From positions 124,001-188,000 of the forward strand of contig JAHUUK010000003.1 of NCBI GenBank assembly GCA_019218375.1: a stretch of DNA of 64,000 nt. The letters run 5' to 3'. Position numbers and translations under genes: made by a program. The notes beneath the pieces are model-generated. The model was not told the origin of the DNA and searched no databases. It worked only from the letters and a program-made list of their open reading frames with translations. Shown in pieces: positions 18,108 through 32,018 of this stretch (its first letter is position 1; each line of letters begins with the position of its first letter). This DNA comes from Dermabacteraceae bacterium TAE3-ERU5 (GTDB lineage Bacteria; Actinomycetota; Actinomycetes; Actinomycetales; Dermabacteraceae).

Positions 18108-18146
18108 CCGCCCCGGCCGCGCCTTGTTTAGGCGCGGCCGGGGCGG
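18108..18146. terminator. Bidirectional terminator between recR and the ABC genes
   Basis: Perfect 17-bp stem (18108-18124 with 18130-18146) around loop TGTTT, flanked by A-rich and T-containing sequence. It serves convergent recR and the ABC permease. Confidence 0.88.
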
Positions 18147-18176
18147 CCTGTTTCCCTTACCCTTCCCCGCACACCG

Positions 18177-19301
18177 TTAGGCGATGCGGAAACCTTTCGG
18201 CAGGTGCTTCACCGGGGTGCGCAGCCTGCGTGTAGCGCCCCACAGGGAGAACATGGCAGCCAGGGTCCACAGCGCGGCGCCGTACTGCCATACCGGGGTT
18301 AGCTCATTAGGTTTGATGTCGCTATCCGGGGGAGTGTAGCCGGTGTCGAGTATTTCGACGTATTTCTGCCCCGGTACGCATTCATTGCCGGCGTAGGAGG
18401 GTTGTTTGGCGGCTTTTTCATGCCCCAGGTAACGAACGCCGCCGCTGATCATGGACAGGATGTTGTAGGCCTCGGGGTTGAAGTGATCGATCCGCCGCCC
18501 CCTATCGCCGACAAGCTTGCTCTGATCGAAGCCCATTGAGCTGAAGTCCGAAATCACCACGTACGGGTTCGGGAACAGCAGCCAGCGGGTGTACTGGTTA
18601 GGCAGATGAGTTACCCGGTTAGTCGTCTGCTGACAGGTTGGGATTTCCGTGGCGTAGTCCCACTGGTAAACCTTCTCTTCGCTGTAGCTCGCGAAGGCGA
18701 CCGTGGCCAGGCCGGTGGCAATCGGGCTGATGAAGGTAGTGGCGACGATCAGCAGGTAGGCCAGGACCACGGAGCCGAGGGGCTTTTTAGTCCAGGCCGA
18801 TAGCCCGACGCCGATGGCGGTGATGCAGAGCATCAGGAAGCTGGTGGAGATCACCATCAGCGCAACCGAGAGCGGGTGCACCCGCTCCGAGAACGTGGCG
18901 TAGAAAACGAACGGCAGCGCCAGGCCGAAGAACACCATGCCTGTGACCCAGCCGGCCAGGGTCTTGCCGATTACGATCTCGAACGGTGAAACCAGGGTGG
19001 CCTGCAGGGTTGCCAGGGTGCCCGCGTTACGGTCGCCGTTGATGGTGGCCGACGTCTGCGCCGGGATCACCACCAGCATCATGAAGATGACCAGCATCGT
19101 GATCGCGGAATAAAGCACTTCGAAGTTGCCGGGGTCCGGGTTGGCGGAGCTGGTGCCGATGGCTGCCGTGAGTAGCGCCGTCATCAGGAACAGGAACAGC
19201 ACCCAAATGCCGAGGCCGATCAGCCAGCCGCGCGAGCGAACGCGCTGTCTAAGTTCCAGCGTGATGATCGTCAGTAGCGGACGTGCGCGTAGTTTCCACA
19301 T
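18177..19301 (-). CDS. ABC-2 type transporter permease
   Basis: 374 residues. Five hydrophobic helices lie in residues ~25-215, followed by a large, probably extracellular loop of about 130 residues containing several Cys and Pro, and a final helix near 340-358 (WQYGAALWTLAAMFSLW). This is the shape of an ABC-2 exporter permease; the ARTLATLQATLVSP-type region (NAGTLATLQATLVSP) is the usual cytoplasmic coupling segment. Its ATG overlaps the TGA of the upstream ATPase gene (TGATG), so the two are translationally coupled. The substrate cannot be told from sequence; drug, peptide or sodium export are all possible. Confidence 0.88.
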   Translation of the reverse strand: MWKLRARPLLTIITLELRQRVRSRGWLIGLGIWVLFLFLMTALLTAAIGTSSANPDPGNFEVLYSAITMLVIFMMLVVIPAQTSATINGDRNAGTLATLQATLVSPFEIVIGKTLAGWVTGMVFFGLALPFVFYATFSERVHPLSVALMVISTSFLMLCITAIGVGLSAWTKKPLGSVVLAYLLIVATTFISPIATGLATVAFASYSEEKVYQWDYATEIPTCQQTTNRVTHLPNQYTRWLLFPNPYVVISDFSSMGFDQSKLVGDRGRRIDHFNPEAYNILSMISGGVRYLGHEKAAKQPSYAGNECVPGQKYVEILDTGYTPPDSDIKPNELTPVWQYGAALWTLAAMFSLWGATRRLRTPVKHLPKGFRIA

Positions 19302-20263
19302 CAGAGGGCACCTTTCTCACGATCTGCGGAGTCCTTCAGGAACGCAGATTCGAGCCTGCCGTGGGCGGGACCGCTGCCCACCAGCTGTACGTCTTTTTCT
19401 GCCAGGCGCTGCAAGAGCAGGGCCGCGTGGCGCAGGTCCCGCACGGTCACGTAGGCCTCGGCCTCGCCCGTGATGGAATCCGCGATGGGAACGAACTTTT
19501 CCGGTTCCGCGCCCAGCGAGCTGAGCGCCTCGCGCAGCATTCCTTCGTGTAGGCCGCTGAAGCGCCACAGGGTGCTGGATTCGGCAAGCTCGCGTACCTG
19601 ACGCTGGGCGACGCAGGTGCCGTGCTCCATCATCACCACCGCGTCGGCCATTTCTTCCAGTTCCGACAGAATGTGGCTGGAGATCAGGACGCTGCCGCCC
19701 TGCTCCGCGAACTGGCGCACCAGGCGGCGCAGGTTGCGGCGCGAGGCCGGGTCGAGGCCGCTGGCCGGTTCGTCCAGCACCAGCACCTCCGGCTCGTGGA
19801 TCAGCGCGCGGGCCAGGCCGAGCCGCTGCTTCTGACCGCGCGAAAGCACGTGCGCGGATTCGTCGGCCAGGGAGGAAAGATCGAGCAGTTCCAGCAGCAT
19901 CTCCGCGCGCTGTCGGCAATCATCGCGATCCAGGAAATAGGTGGCGCCGACGGTGGTCAGCACCTCCCGCACCGTCAGGTTGTCCCAGGTGCCGAACTGA
20001 TCGGGCATCCAGCCGATCCGTCGGCGCACCTCCTCGGACTGCGTGAGCGGGTCGTAACCGCAGACGCGAATGTTGCCCTGGTTCGGGGCCAGTAGCGCGG
20101 TCAGCATCAGCATCAACGTAGATTTGCCGCAGCCGTTCGGCCCGACGAGCGCGGTGACGCGCCCCTGTTCCGCGGTGAACGTGAGGTCTTTGACGGCCTC
20201 TAGTTTTCCGAAGCGCCGGGTCACTCCCGACACCTCTATGGCGGGGGGTATTGCTGCTGGCAT
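19301..20263 (-). CDS. ABC transporter ATP-binding protein
   Basis: 320-residue ATPase of an ABC-2 exporter. Walker A is GPNGCGKST, the signature is LSRGQKQRL, Walker B is VLVLDEPASGLD, and the switch His is in ISSHILSE. The C-terminal ~90 residues form an accessory domain usual in this subfamily. An upstream ATG exists at 20284, but the ATG at 20263 has CAAGGAGC a few bases before it and gives MPAAIPPAIEVSG, so 20263 is preferred. It pairs with the overlapping permease gene. It is transcribed away from nadE. Confidence 0.93.
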   Translation of the reverse strand: MPAAIPPAIEVSGVTRRFGKLEAVKDLTFTAEQGRVTALVGPNGCGKSTLMLMLTALLAPNQGNIRVCGYDPLTQSEEVRRRIGWMPDQFGTWDNLTVREVLTTVGATYFLDRDDCRQRAEMLLELLDLSSLADESAHVLSRGQKQRLGLARALIHEPEVLVLDEPASGLDPASRRNLRRLVRQFAEQGGSVLISSHILSELEEMADAVVMMEHGTCVAQRQVRELAESSTLWRFSGLHEGMLREALSSLGAEPEKFVPIADSITGEAEAYVTVRDLRHAALLLQRLAEKDVQLVGSGPAHGRLESAFLKDSADREKGAL

Positions 20264-20334
20264 TTGTGCTCCTTGGGAAAACATTGGCGTGTGTTGCCGC
20301 GCCGGTTGCGTTCATTCTTACACCGGGTTCTTGC

Positions 20335-20340
20335 TAGTTT
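20335..20340 (+). promoter_or_regulatory. -10 element of leaderless nadE
   Basis: TAGTTT ends exactly six bases before the GTG at 20347. Confidence 0.5.
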
Positions 20341-20346
20341 GAGGGG

Positions 20347-22422
20347 GTGAACAAAGAATCATCCCCAGGTATGAGTGGCGTGTACGGCCACGGGTTTGCG
20401 CGGGTCGCGGCGGTTACGCTGCCGGTAGCACTGGCCGACCCCGCAACTAACGCCCAGCGCCATTTAGAGCAGGCGCGGCTGCTGCACGAACAGGCCGTGA
20501 GCCTCGCCGTTTTTTGCGAACTGGGGATCTCCGGCTATTCGCTGGACGATCTGTTTCTGCAGGCGCCGCTGCTTGATGCGGTGGAGGAAGCGCTACTCAC
20601 CGTGGCCGACGGTAGCCGCGGCCTCAGCCCCCTCCTGCTGGTAGGAGCGCCCCTGCGCTGGCGTAACCGCATCTACAACTGCGCGGTAGCGATCCGGGAC
20701 GGGCAGATTCTCGCGGCGGTGCCGAAAGCGAGCCTGCCGAACTACCGCGAGTTCTACGAACGCCGCCACTTCGCGCCGGGGGATGACATCGCCGGTGAAA
20801 CGCTGAGCATCGCGGGCCGCGAGGTGCCGTTCGGCGTGCGCCAGCTCTTTACCGCGACCGACCTGCCGGGCTTCACCGTGCACGTCGAGGTTTGCGAGGA
20901 CATGTGGGTGCCGGTGCCGCCGAGCGCGCGGGCCGCGCTCGCCGGGGCAACCATCCTGACCAACCTGTCGGGCAGCCCCATCACCGTCGGTAAGGCCCGC
21001 GACAGGAAGCTGCTCGCCGCGTCGGCCTCCTCCCGCTGCGCCGCCGCCTACGTTTTCGCCGCCGCCGGGGAGGGTGAATCGAGCACCGACGTCACCTGGG
21101 ACGGCCAGACGTTCATCTATGAGGCGGGCGATCTGCTCGCCGAAACGGAGCGTTTCCCGCAGGGCGCGCGCGCCGCGATTGCCGACGTGGACCTGGACCG
21201 GCTCACCGGGGAACGCTACCGGCAGGGCAGCTTCGACGATAACCGGCGAGCACACCCGGACGGCGACTACCTGGTGCACGAGTTCACCTTCGGGGTCGCC
21301 GCGCAGCCCGACGCGGGCGCGCTGCGCCGCGAGGTAGACCGTTTCCCGTTCGTGCCGAACGACACCGAACAGCTGGCGCAGGACTGCTACGAGGCCTACA
21401 ACATTCAGGTGTCGGCCCTGGTACAGCGGCTGCGTTCCATCGGCGGAGACAAGCCGGGCGGCATCCGCCCCGTGATCGGGGTTTCCGGCGGCCTGGACTC
21501 CACGCAGGCGCTGATCGTGTGCGCCCGCGCGATGGATCTGCTGGGACGCTCCCGCAGCGACATTCTGGCCATCACCATGCCGGGCTTCGCCACCAGCAAA
21601 GAGACCCGTTCCAATGCGGAGGAACTCTCCACCCGCCTCGGCTGCACGTTCGAGGAACTGGATATTCGCCCCGCCGCCACCAGCATGTTGAAAGCGATGG
21701 GGCATCCGGCGGGCGACGGCGAGCCCGTCTACGACGTCACGTTCGAGAACGTGCAGGCGGGCCTGCGCTACGACTATCTGTTCCGTATCGCAAACCAGCG
21801 GCGCGGCATAGTCGTCGGCACCGGCGACCTTTCGGAGCTGGCGCTCGGCTGGTGCACCTACGGGGTGGGGGACCACATGTCCCATTACACGGTGAACAGC
21901 GGCGTCCCCAAGACCCTGATGCAGCACCTGATCCGCTGGGTGGTCAATTCGCAGCAGTTCGATGCCGACACCTCGCGGGTGCTCACCGCAATCCTGGAAA
22001 CCGAGATCAGCCCCGAACTGATTCCGGTGGCCGACGGCGCGAAGCCGCAGTCCACAGAGGACTCCATCGGCCCCTACGCGCTGCACGACTTCACCCTCTA
22101 CCATCTGCTGCGGCGCGGTTACGGCCCCGGCAAGATTGCCTATCTGGCCCGCCACGCCTGGGCCGACGTAGCGCGGGGCGACTGGCCGACCGGCTATCCG
22201 GAGGCAGACCGCACCGCTTACACGGCGGGGGAGATCCGGCACTGGCTGGAGGTATTCATTCGCCGCTTCTTCGGTAACCAGTTCAAGCGTTCCGCGATCC
22301 CGAACGGCCCGAAAGTGGTGGCGGGCGGATCGCTTTCGCCGCGCGGCGACTGGCGGATGCCCTCCGACGCCACCGCGCGCGCCTGGCTGGACGCGCTCGA
22401 GAGGGATGTGCCCCGCGACTAG
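20347..22422 (+). CDS. nadE: Glutamine-dependent NAD+ synthetase
   Basis: 691 residues. It makes NAD+ from nicotinic acid adenine dinucleotide, ATP and glutamine. The N-terminal nitrilase-like glutaminase domain carries the triad Glu58 (FCELGISGY), Lys127 ([14 protein letters not shown]) and Cys183 (VEVCEDMW). The C-terminal synthetase has the pyrophosphatase loop SGGLDST at 380-386. Length matches the actinobacterial enzyme. GTG at 20347 is favoured because a -10 hexamer sits six bases upstream; ATG nine codons later is the alternative. The family assignment is certain. Confidence 0.96.
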   Translation: MNKESSPGMSGVYGHGFARVAAVTLPVALADPATNAQRHLEQARLLHEQAVSLAVFCELGISGYSLDDLFLQAPLLDAVEEALLTVADGSRGLSPLLLVGAPLRWRNRIYNCAVAIRDGQILAAVPKASLPNYREFYERRHFAPGDDIAGETLSIAGREVPFGVRQLFTATDLPGFTVHVEVCEDMWVPVPPSARAALAGATILTNLSGSPITVGKARDRKLLAASASSRCAAAYVFAAAGEGESSTDVTWDGQTFIYEAGDLLAETERFPQGARAAIADVDLDRLTGERYRQGSFDDNRRAHPDGDYLVHEFTFGVAAQPDAGALRREVDRFPFVPNDTEQLAQDCYEAYNIQVSALVQRLRSIGGDKPGGIRPVIGVSGGLDSTQALIVCARAMDLLGRSRSDILAITMPGFATSKETRSNAEELSTRLGCTFEELDIRPAATSMLKAMGHPAGDGEPVYDVTFENVQAGLRYDYLFRIANQRRGIVVGTGDLSELALGWCTYGVGDHMSHYTVNSGVPKTLMQHLIRWVVNSQQFDADTSRVLTAILETEISPELIPVADGAKPQSTEDSIGPYALHDFTLYHLLRRGYGPGKIAYLARHAWADVARGDWPTGYPEADRTAYTAGEIRHWLEVFIRRFFGNQFKRSAIPNGPKVVAGGSLSPRGDWRMPSDATARAWLDALERDVPRD

Positions 22423-22489
22423 GTGGGGTGGCGCACTACCCGCCCGCTAACTCACCTCCCCGGCTAGGGGCGTGGGAAGGTGGGCGCGT

Positions 22490-22495
22490 AGAATG
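22490..22495 (+). promoter_or_regulatory. Putative -10 element of the lysC-asd operon
   Basis: TAGAAT lies about 50 bp upstream of the lysC ATG. No clear -35 is seen. Confidence 0.4.
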
Positions 22496-22541
22496 GCGGC
22501 GTCGCAGCTACAGGCAGCAGAAAAGAATTGCGGGTAAACGT

Positions 22542-24949
<2,408 letters not shown>

Positions 24950-24969
24950 TTTCTCTGTTTTCGCTTTTG

Positions 24970-25004
24970 CGCCCCCGGAATACGGTTATTTCCGGGGGCG
25001 CTTT
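24970..25004 (+). terminator. Terminator after asd
   Basis: 11-bp stem CGCCCCCGGAA / TTCCGGGGGCG, followed by CTTTG. Confidence 0.75.
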
Positions 25005-25035
25005 GCGCGATAGTGCTCACTGATACGCGTCGGGC

Positions 25036-25071
25036 ATGTCCAGAAGTAGTCATATGTCAGATACTGGACAT

Positions 25072-25074
<3 letters not shown>
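25036..25074 (+). promoter_or_regulatory. Inverted repeats and -10 element at the rmlA start
   Basis: ATGTCCAG (25036-25043) is repeated inverted as CTGGACAT (25064-25071), and CATATGTC (25051) as GACATATG (25067). GATACT (25060-25065) ends six bases before the ATG at 25072 and may be the -10 of a leaderless transcript. An operator is possible but unproven. Confidence 0.45.
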
Positions 25075-28368
<3,294 letters not shown>

Positions 28369-28391
28369 GGCTAAAGCCGCAGAGCTAAAAG

Positions 28392-28432
28392 AGAAGGGCC
28401 CCGGGGTGGAATCACCCCGGGGCCCTTCTTTC
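28392..28432 (+). terminator. Terminator of the rml operon
   Basis: Perfect 17-bp stem (28392-28408 with 28413-28429), loop GAAT, then TTTC. Confidence 0.9.
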
Positions 28433-28472
28433 GCGTTCCAGTTTCTCTTGGGCCCTGTCCCTCGTCCCCGCC

Positions 28473-28610
28473 TTAACGTTCGTGTGCACTTTCCGCAGCT
28501 AACCCCCACCCCCTAACGCCTGGGTGCACTAAACGCTACGAAAACACGGTTTAACCCACCAAAAGTGCACCCAAACGTAAGGCCCAACCAAAACTGCACC
28601 CAAACGTCAC
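28473..28610. repeat. Palindromic intergenic repeat element, copy A
   Basis: Contains four copies of a TAACGTTTGGGTGCACT-like motif: two direct (28474, 28514, both degenerate) and two inverted (28565, 28594). Read in reverse it aligns over about 137 bp with 28853-28990, with roughly four of five bases matching by eye. Confidence 0.8.
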
Positions 28611-28850
28611 CCCACCTACTCAACGCTTCCCAGCCACCCCTTCCAACGCTCGCCCTCTTTAGCGCTCCGCCCTTTTAATGCTTAGCCCCACGCTCCTTTC
28701 CTCCCCTCTTCAACGCTCCCTATCTCCTTTCCCCCGAAACGGTGGAAGAAGTTTTCGATAGGGACGGGGTAGAGAACGCTCTCCGCTGAGCTAACCAAGA
28801 AGAGGAGAACATCCGGGGTGATTTCTTTGAGTTGTTTACCCCTGGGGCGG
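28611..28850. other. Spacer between the two palindromic elements
   Basis: About 240 bp, pyrimidine-rich on the left with several AACGCT-type repeats. No start codon with a credible coding frame, no tRNA and no promoter that I can defend. Confidence 0.5.
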
Positions 28851-28852
28851 GA

Positions 28853-28990
28853 TTACGTTTGGGTGCACTTTTGGTTGCTCCTAACGTTTAGGTGCACTTT
28901 CGGTGGGTTAAACCGACTTTTCGTAGCCGTTAGTGCACCCAAACGTTAATGGGTGGGGATTAACAGCGCTAACTGCACCCAAACGTCACC
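28853..28990. repeat. Palindromic intergenic repeat element, copy B
   Basis: Two direct motifs (28854, 28882) and two inverted motifs (28933, 28973) flank a centre with GGTGGGTTAAACC and TTTTCGTAG, both shared with copy A in inverted orientation. The outer half also recurs at 7799-7855. Confidence 0.8.
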
Positions 28991-29074
28991 GGGCGCCAAT
29001 AAACACCGGATTCAGAGGCAAGAGTCGGAAGAAACCTGGAGAAACCCGGAAGAAACCGGGGGCAGCCCGGCAGA

Positions 29075-29210
29075 GCCAAATGGTGGGAACGAACATCACT
29101 CGGCCACAAGGGGCACCCGGCTGGATCAGGCCAAGCCAAACGGTGAGAGCGAACATCACTCGGCCACGAGCAGCAGCCCGGCTAGATCAGATCAAGCCAA
29201 GCGGTTAGGG
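29075..29210. repeat. Imperfect 60-bp tandem repeat
   Basis: Two near-complete units begin at 29075 and 29135 (GCCAAA-GGTG-GA-CGAACATCACTCGGCCAC and CCCGGCT-GATCA blocks), with a partial third at 29196. It spans overlapping short open frames that I take as non-coding. Confidence 0.75.
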
Positions 29211-29381
29211 CGACCAGCCCCTGATCCCTAGCAGGCCGGTCAGGCATGCATCGGGAAGAAGGTGGGGCTGCGCCCCGCTCCTTTTCCGGGCGGTCGGCCC
29301 ATGTCGGAACCAAATCACCGGCGCAAAGCCGCGCGGGCGCTTTCACCCAACGCCCGCGCCGCCCCGCCTCCCGCGCCGCGC
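29211..29381. other. Intergenic stretch downstream of the NADH dehydrogenase gene
   Basis: GC-rich, without a recognisable gene or clear terminator. Confidence 0.4.
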
Positions 29382-30698
29382 CTAGTTCTGCGGTTTGCCC
29401 TGCGAGCGGATATCGCCCAGGATCGGGTTCGGCTGGTGCGAGGAACGGGTGCCGCCGTAAAGCGAGAGCAGGTTGCTCATCACGGCCTTACGGTTGCGGT
29501 GGCCCAGCATGGCTTTTACGTGCACCAGAATCCAAGCCAGCCAGCCAACCGACCCGGAAAGGGTGGGCAGGCCCGGCATCTCGGCCAGTGCCGCCCGGCG
29601 GCCGATGGTGGCCATGATGCCCAGGTTCTTGTAGGTGAATGGCTCAGCGGGTTCGCCGCGCAGCTCGCGGGCGATGTTTTCGCCAACCCATGCTCCCTGC
29701 TGTAGCGCGGGCTGAGCCAGCTGTGGCAGCGGCTCGGGGGTGAGGGCGATATCTCCGGCGGCGTAGGTGTTCTTGAGGCCCTTGACCCGCAGGTATTCGT
29801 CGGTCTCTACCCGGCCGCCCTTGCCCTGGGGCAGGCCCCAGTTAGCCACCGCCTCGTCAACTCCGACGCCGGCCGCCCAGATGGTGATATCGGAGGGGAC
29901 GCTGCTGCCGTCGGCCAGCTTGATGGAGCGCTCTCCGACCTCCTCCACTCCCAGGCCTAGCCGCAGGGTGACACCGCGCTTTTCCAGCTCTTTCGCGGCG
30001 TAGCGGCGGGAACCGGCGCGGTAGGGCTTGAGCAGTTCCTTGCCGCGCTGCAGCAGCGTTATCTCTAGCGTGCCGGGATCGATCTCCGGGTAGAGAATGT
30101 CCAGTTCCTGGGCGCGGAAGTCGGCCAGCGCGCCCGCGATCTCCACCCCGGTGGGGCCACCGCCGACGATAGAGACGCGCAGCCTGCGGCCGTCGCTACG
30201 CCGGGCGGCGCGCTCCAGCTCCTGGAAGATGCGGTCCCTGATCGCCACGGCCTGCACGCGGGTGTACATCGGCATGGCGTTTTCCGCCGCTCCGGGGGTG
30301 CCGAAAAAGTTTGTGGTGGCGCCGCTGGCGATCACCAGGTGGTCGTAGGGCATGTGGGCGCCGTCGGCCATCAGCACCTCCCGCGCCTCATGGTCGATCC
30401 CGACCACGTTGCCCTGCCAAAACCGCAGGTTCGGGGAGCGTAGCGAGAAACTGCGCAGGCTCATGGTGACGTCTCCGGGGTTTAGCCCCGCGGTTGCCAC
30501 CTGGAACAGGAGCGGCTGAAAAGTCTTGTAAACATTCCTGTCTACCAGGGTCACCTGCACGCGTTCCCTACGCAGGGCGCGCACCGTGCCGACTCCCGCG
30601 AAACCGCCGCCCAGCACCACCACGTGCGGCCAGGAACCGGCCTTACCGGGGGCCTTTGGGCGCGGGGAAAAGCTCTTAAACAGGTCTTTTATAAACAT
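29382..30698 (-). CDS. ndh: Type II NADH dehydrogenase (NAD(P)/FAD-dependent oxidoreductase)
   Basis: 438-residue two-dinucleotide-fold flavoprotein. It passes electrons from NADH to quinone without pumping protons. VVVLGGGFAGVGTVRAL (26-42) binds FAD, VSIVGGGPTGVEIAGAL (~173-189) binds NADH, and NTYAAGDIALTPEPLPQLAQPALQ, quoted in part, is the FAD-contacting C-terminal block with the AQ motif of NDH-2. The C-terminal ~60 residues contain a hydrophobic stretch (SVGWLAWILVHVKAML) for membrane association. ATG at 30698 is used. The gene is divergent from sbcD. Confidence 0.92.
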   Translation of the reverse strand: MFIKDLFKSFSPRPKAPGKAGSWPHVVVLGGGFAGVGTVRALRRERVQVTLVDRNVYKTFQPLLFQVATAGLNPGDVTMSLRSFSLRSPNLRFWQGNVVGIDHEAREVLMADGAHMPYDHLVIASGATTNFFGTPGAAENAMPMYTRVQAVAIRDRIFQELERAARRSDGRRLRVSIVGGGPTGVEIAGALADFRAQELDILYPEIDPGTLEITLLQRGKELLKPYRAGSRRYAAKELEKRGVTLRLGLGVEEVGERSIKLADGSSVPSDITIWAAGVGVDEAVANWGLPQGKGGRVETDEYLRVKGLKNTYAAGDIALTPEPLPQLAQPALQQGAWVGENIARELRGEPAEPFTYKNLGIMATIGRRAALAEMPGLPTLSGSVGWLAWILVHVKAMLGHRNRKAVMSNLLSLYGGTRSSHQPNPILGDIRSQGKPQN

Positions 30699-30803
30699 GG
30701 CTACGTTTCACCTAGGGGAGAAGTCTTCCGGCTAACCCTATATCCCCATTTATGCCGTGCCTATTCGCAGCGCGCCGCGCCTTACGGTGTCGGTGGGGAA
30801 AAG

Positions 30804-30809
30804 TAGGCT
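30804..30809 (+). promoter_or_regulatory. -10 element of leaderless sbcD
   Basis: TAGGCT ends six bases before the ATG at 30816; no Shine-Dalgarno is present. Confidence 0.55.
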
Positions 30810-30815
30810 TGCACC

Positions 30816-32018
30816 ATGCTGATCTTGCACACCTCCGACTGGCATCTGGGACGCACCCTGCACGGGGTTGATCTCAGCGAATACCAACGCGCGTTCCAAG
30901 AGTTTCTGCTGCATCTGGTGCGGGAACGCAAAGTGGATGCGGTGGTCATTCCGGGGGACGTGTATGACCGCGCGGTGCCGCCGCTGGACGCGGTGCGGCT
31001 GCTGAACGAGACGCTGGCGGCGCTCGCCAAGGAAACCACGGTGATCTTGACCCCCGGCAACCACGATTCGGCCACCCGGCTGGGATTCGGCCGGGAACTG
31101 ATGCGTTCCGGTATCCATCTGCTGACGGACACGGCGGGGATCGCGCACCCGGTGGAAATGGCCGACGAACACGGCCCCGTGCTGTTCTTCGGGCTGCCGT
31201 ACCTGGAACCGGACATGGCACGCTACGAACTGGCCGGGGAGGACGGCGAACTGCTGGCCCGCAGCCACGAGGCGGTAACCCGCGCGGCCATGGCACGGGT
31301 GCGGGGCAGGCTGGAAGAGTATTCGCTGACCCACGGGATACAGCCGCGCGCGGTGGTGTTGGCACACACCTTCGTAACCGGCGGTAGCGGCTGCGATTCG
31401 GAACGTGACCTGCGCGTAGGCGGCGTAGACAGCGTGGGTGCGGCCGCGTTCCACGGGGTGGATTACGTGGCGCTCGGCCACCTGCACGGTCAGCAGTGCG
31501 TGCCCGCGCAGGACGGCCCCGGCAAAAACCCGCTGCTCTACTATTCCGGTTCTCCGCTGGCCTATTCCTTCTCCGAAAAGAACCACCGCAAGGGCGTTTT
31601 GCTGGTGGAACTGGGGGCGCCGGGGGCCGACGGCACGCGGGCGCGGATAGAGGTGGAGAAGGTGGCGGCTCCCGTGCCGCGCAGGTTGAGCGAGGTGCGC
31701 GGCAGCCTGGAGGAAATCCTGGCGCTTGCGGAAACGTACGGTGACGATTGGCTGCACGCGGTGGTGACCGATCCGCAACGGCCCGCGCAGATGCAGGAGC
31801 GGCTGCGCGCGGCTTTCCCGCACCTGTTGCTGCTGGAGTACCGCCCGCAGGGCGGGGAGCATCGGCACGGCGTGAAGCGGGTCAGTTCCGCCAGGGACCC
31901 GCGCGAGGTGATGGACGAGTTCTATCGCTACTTCCTGGGGGCCGACCCCGACGAAAAGGCGCGCGAGGTGCTGGCGGCGGCATACGAACGCGCACGGGGA
32001 GAGGAATGCAGCGCATGA
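30816..32018 (+). CDS. sbcD: Exonuclease SbcCD subunit D
   Basis: 400-residue metallophosphoesterase nuclease, the Mre11 homologue that with SbcC cleaves hairpins and processes DNA ends. Metal-binding motifs are HTSDWHLGR (5-13), PGDVYDRAVPP, LTPGNHDSATRLG and ALGHLHGQQ. The C-terminal capping domain follows. It overlaps the sbcC start by 4 bp (ATGA), so SbcC synthesis is coupled. The ATG at 30816 appears leaderless. Confidence 0.95.
   Translation: MLILHTSDWHLGRTLHGVDLSEYQRAFQEFLLHLVRERKVDAVVIPGDVYDRAVPPLDAVRLLNETLAALAKETTVILTPGNHDSATRLGFGRELMRSGIHLLTDTAGIAHPVEMADEHGPVLFFGLPYLEPDMARYELAGEDGELLARSHEAVTRAAMARVRGRLEEYSLTHGIQPRAVVLAHTFVTGGSGCDSERDLRVGGVDSVGAAAFHGVDYVALGHLHGQQCVPAQDGPGKNPLLYYSGSPLAYSFSEKNHRKGVLLVELGAPGADGTRARIEVEKVAAPVPRRLSEVRGSLEEILALAETYGDDWLHAVVTDPQRPAQMQERLRAAFPHLLLLEYRPQGGEHRHGVKRVSSARDPREVMDEFYRYFLGADPDEKAREVLAAAYERARGEECSA

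Noticed and set aside
20593-22242. 549-codon minus-strand frame opposite nadE
   Set aside because: Antisense shadow caused by high GC third positions; nadE carries all catalytic motifs.
22428-22541. N-terminal extension of aspartokinase
   Set aside because: The extra residues are not conserved in type and the family start [12 protein letters not shown] is at 22542.
28473-28990. CRISPR array
   Set aside because: Repeats alternate in orientation, spacing is irregular, and no cas genes are present.
28933-29231. Overlapping short frames across the 60-bp repeat
   Set aside because: Sequence simply reads the repeat units and part of palindromic copy B; no ribosome site or family similarity.
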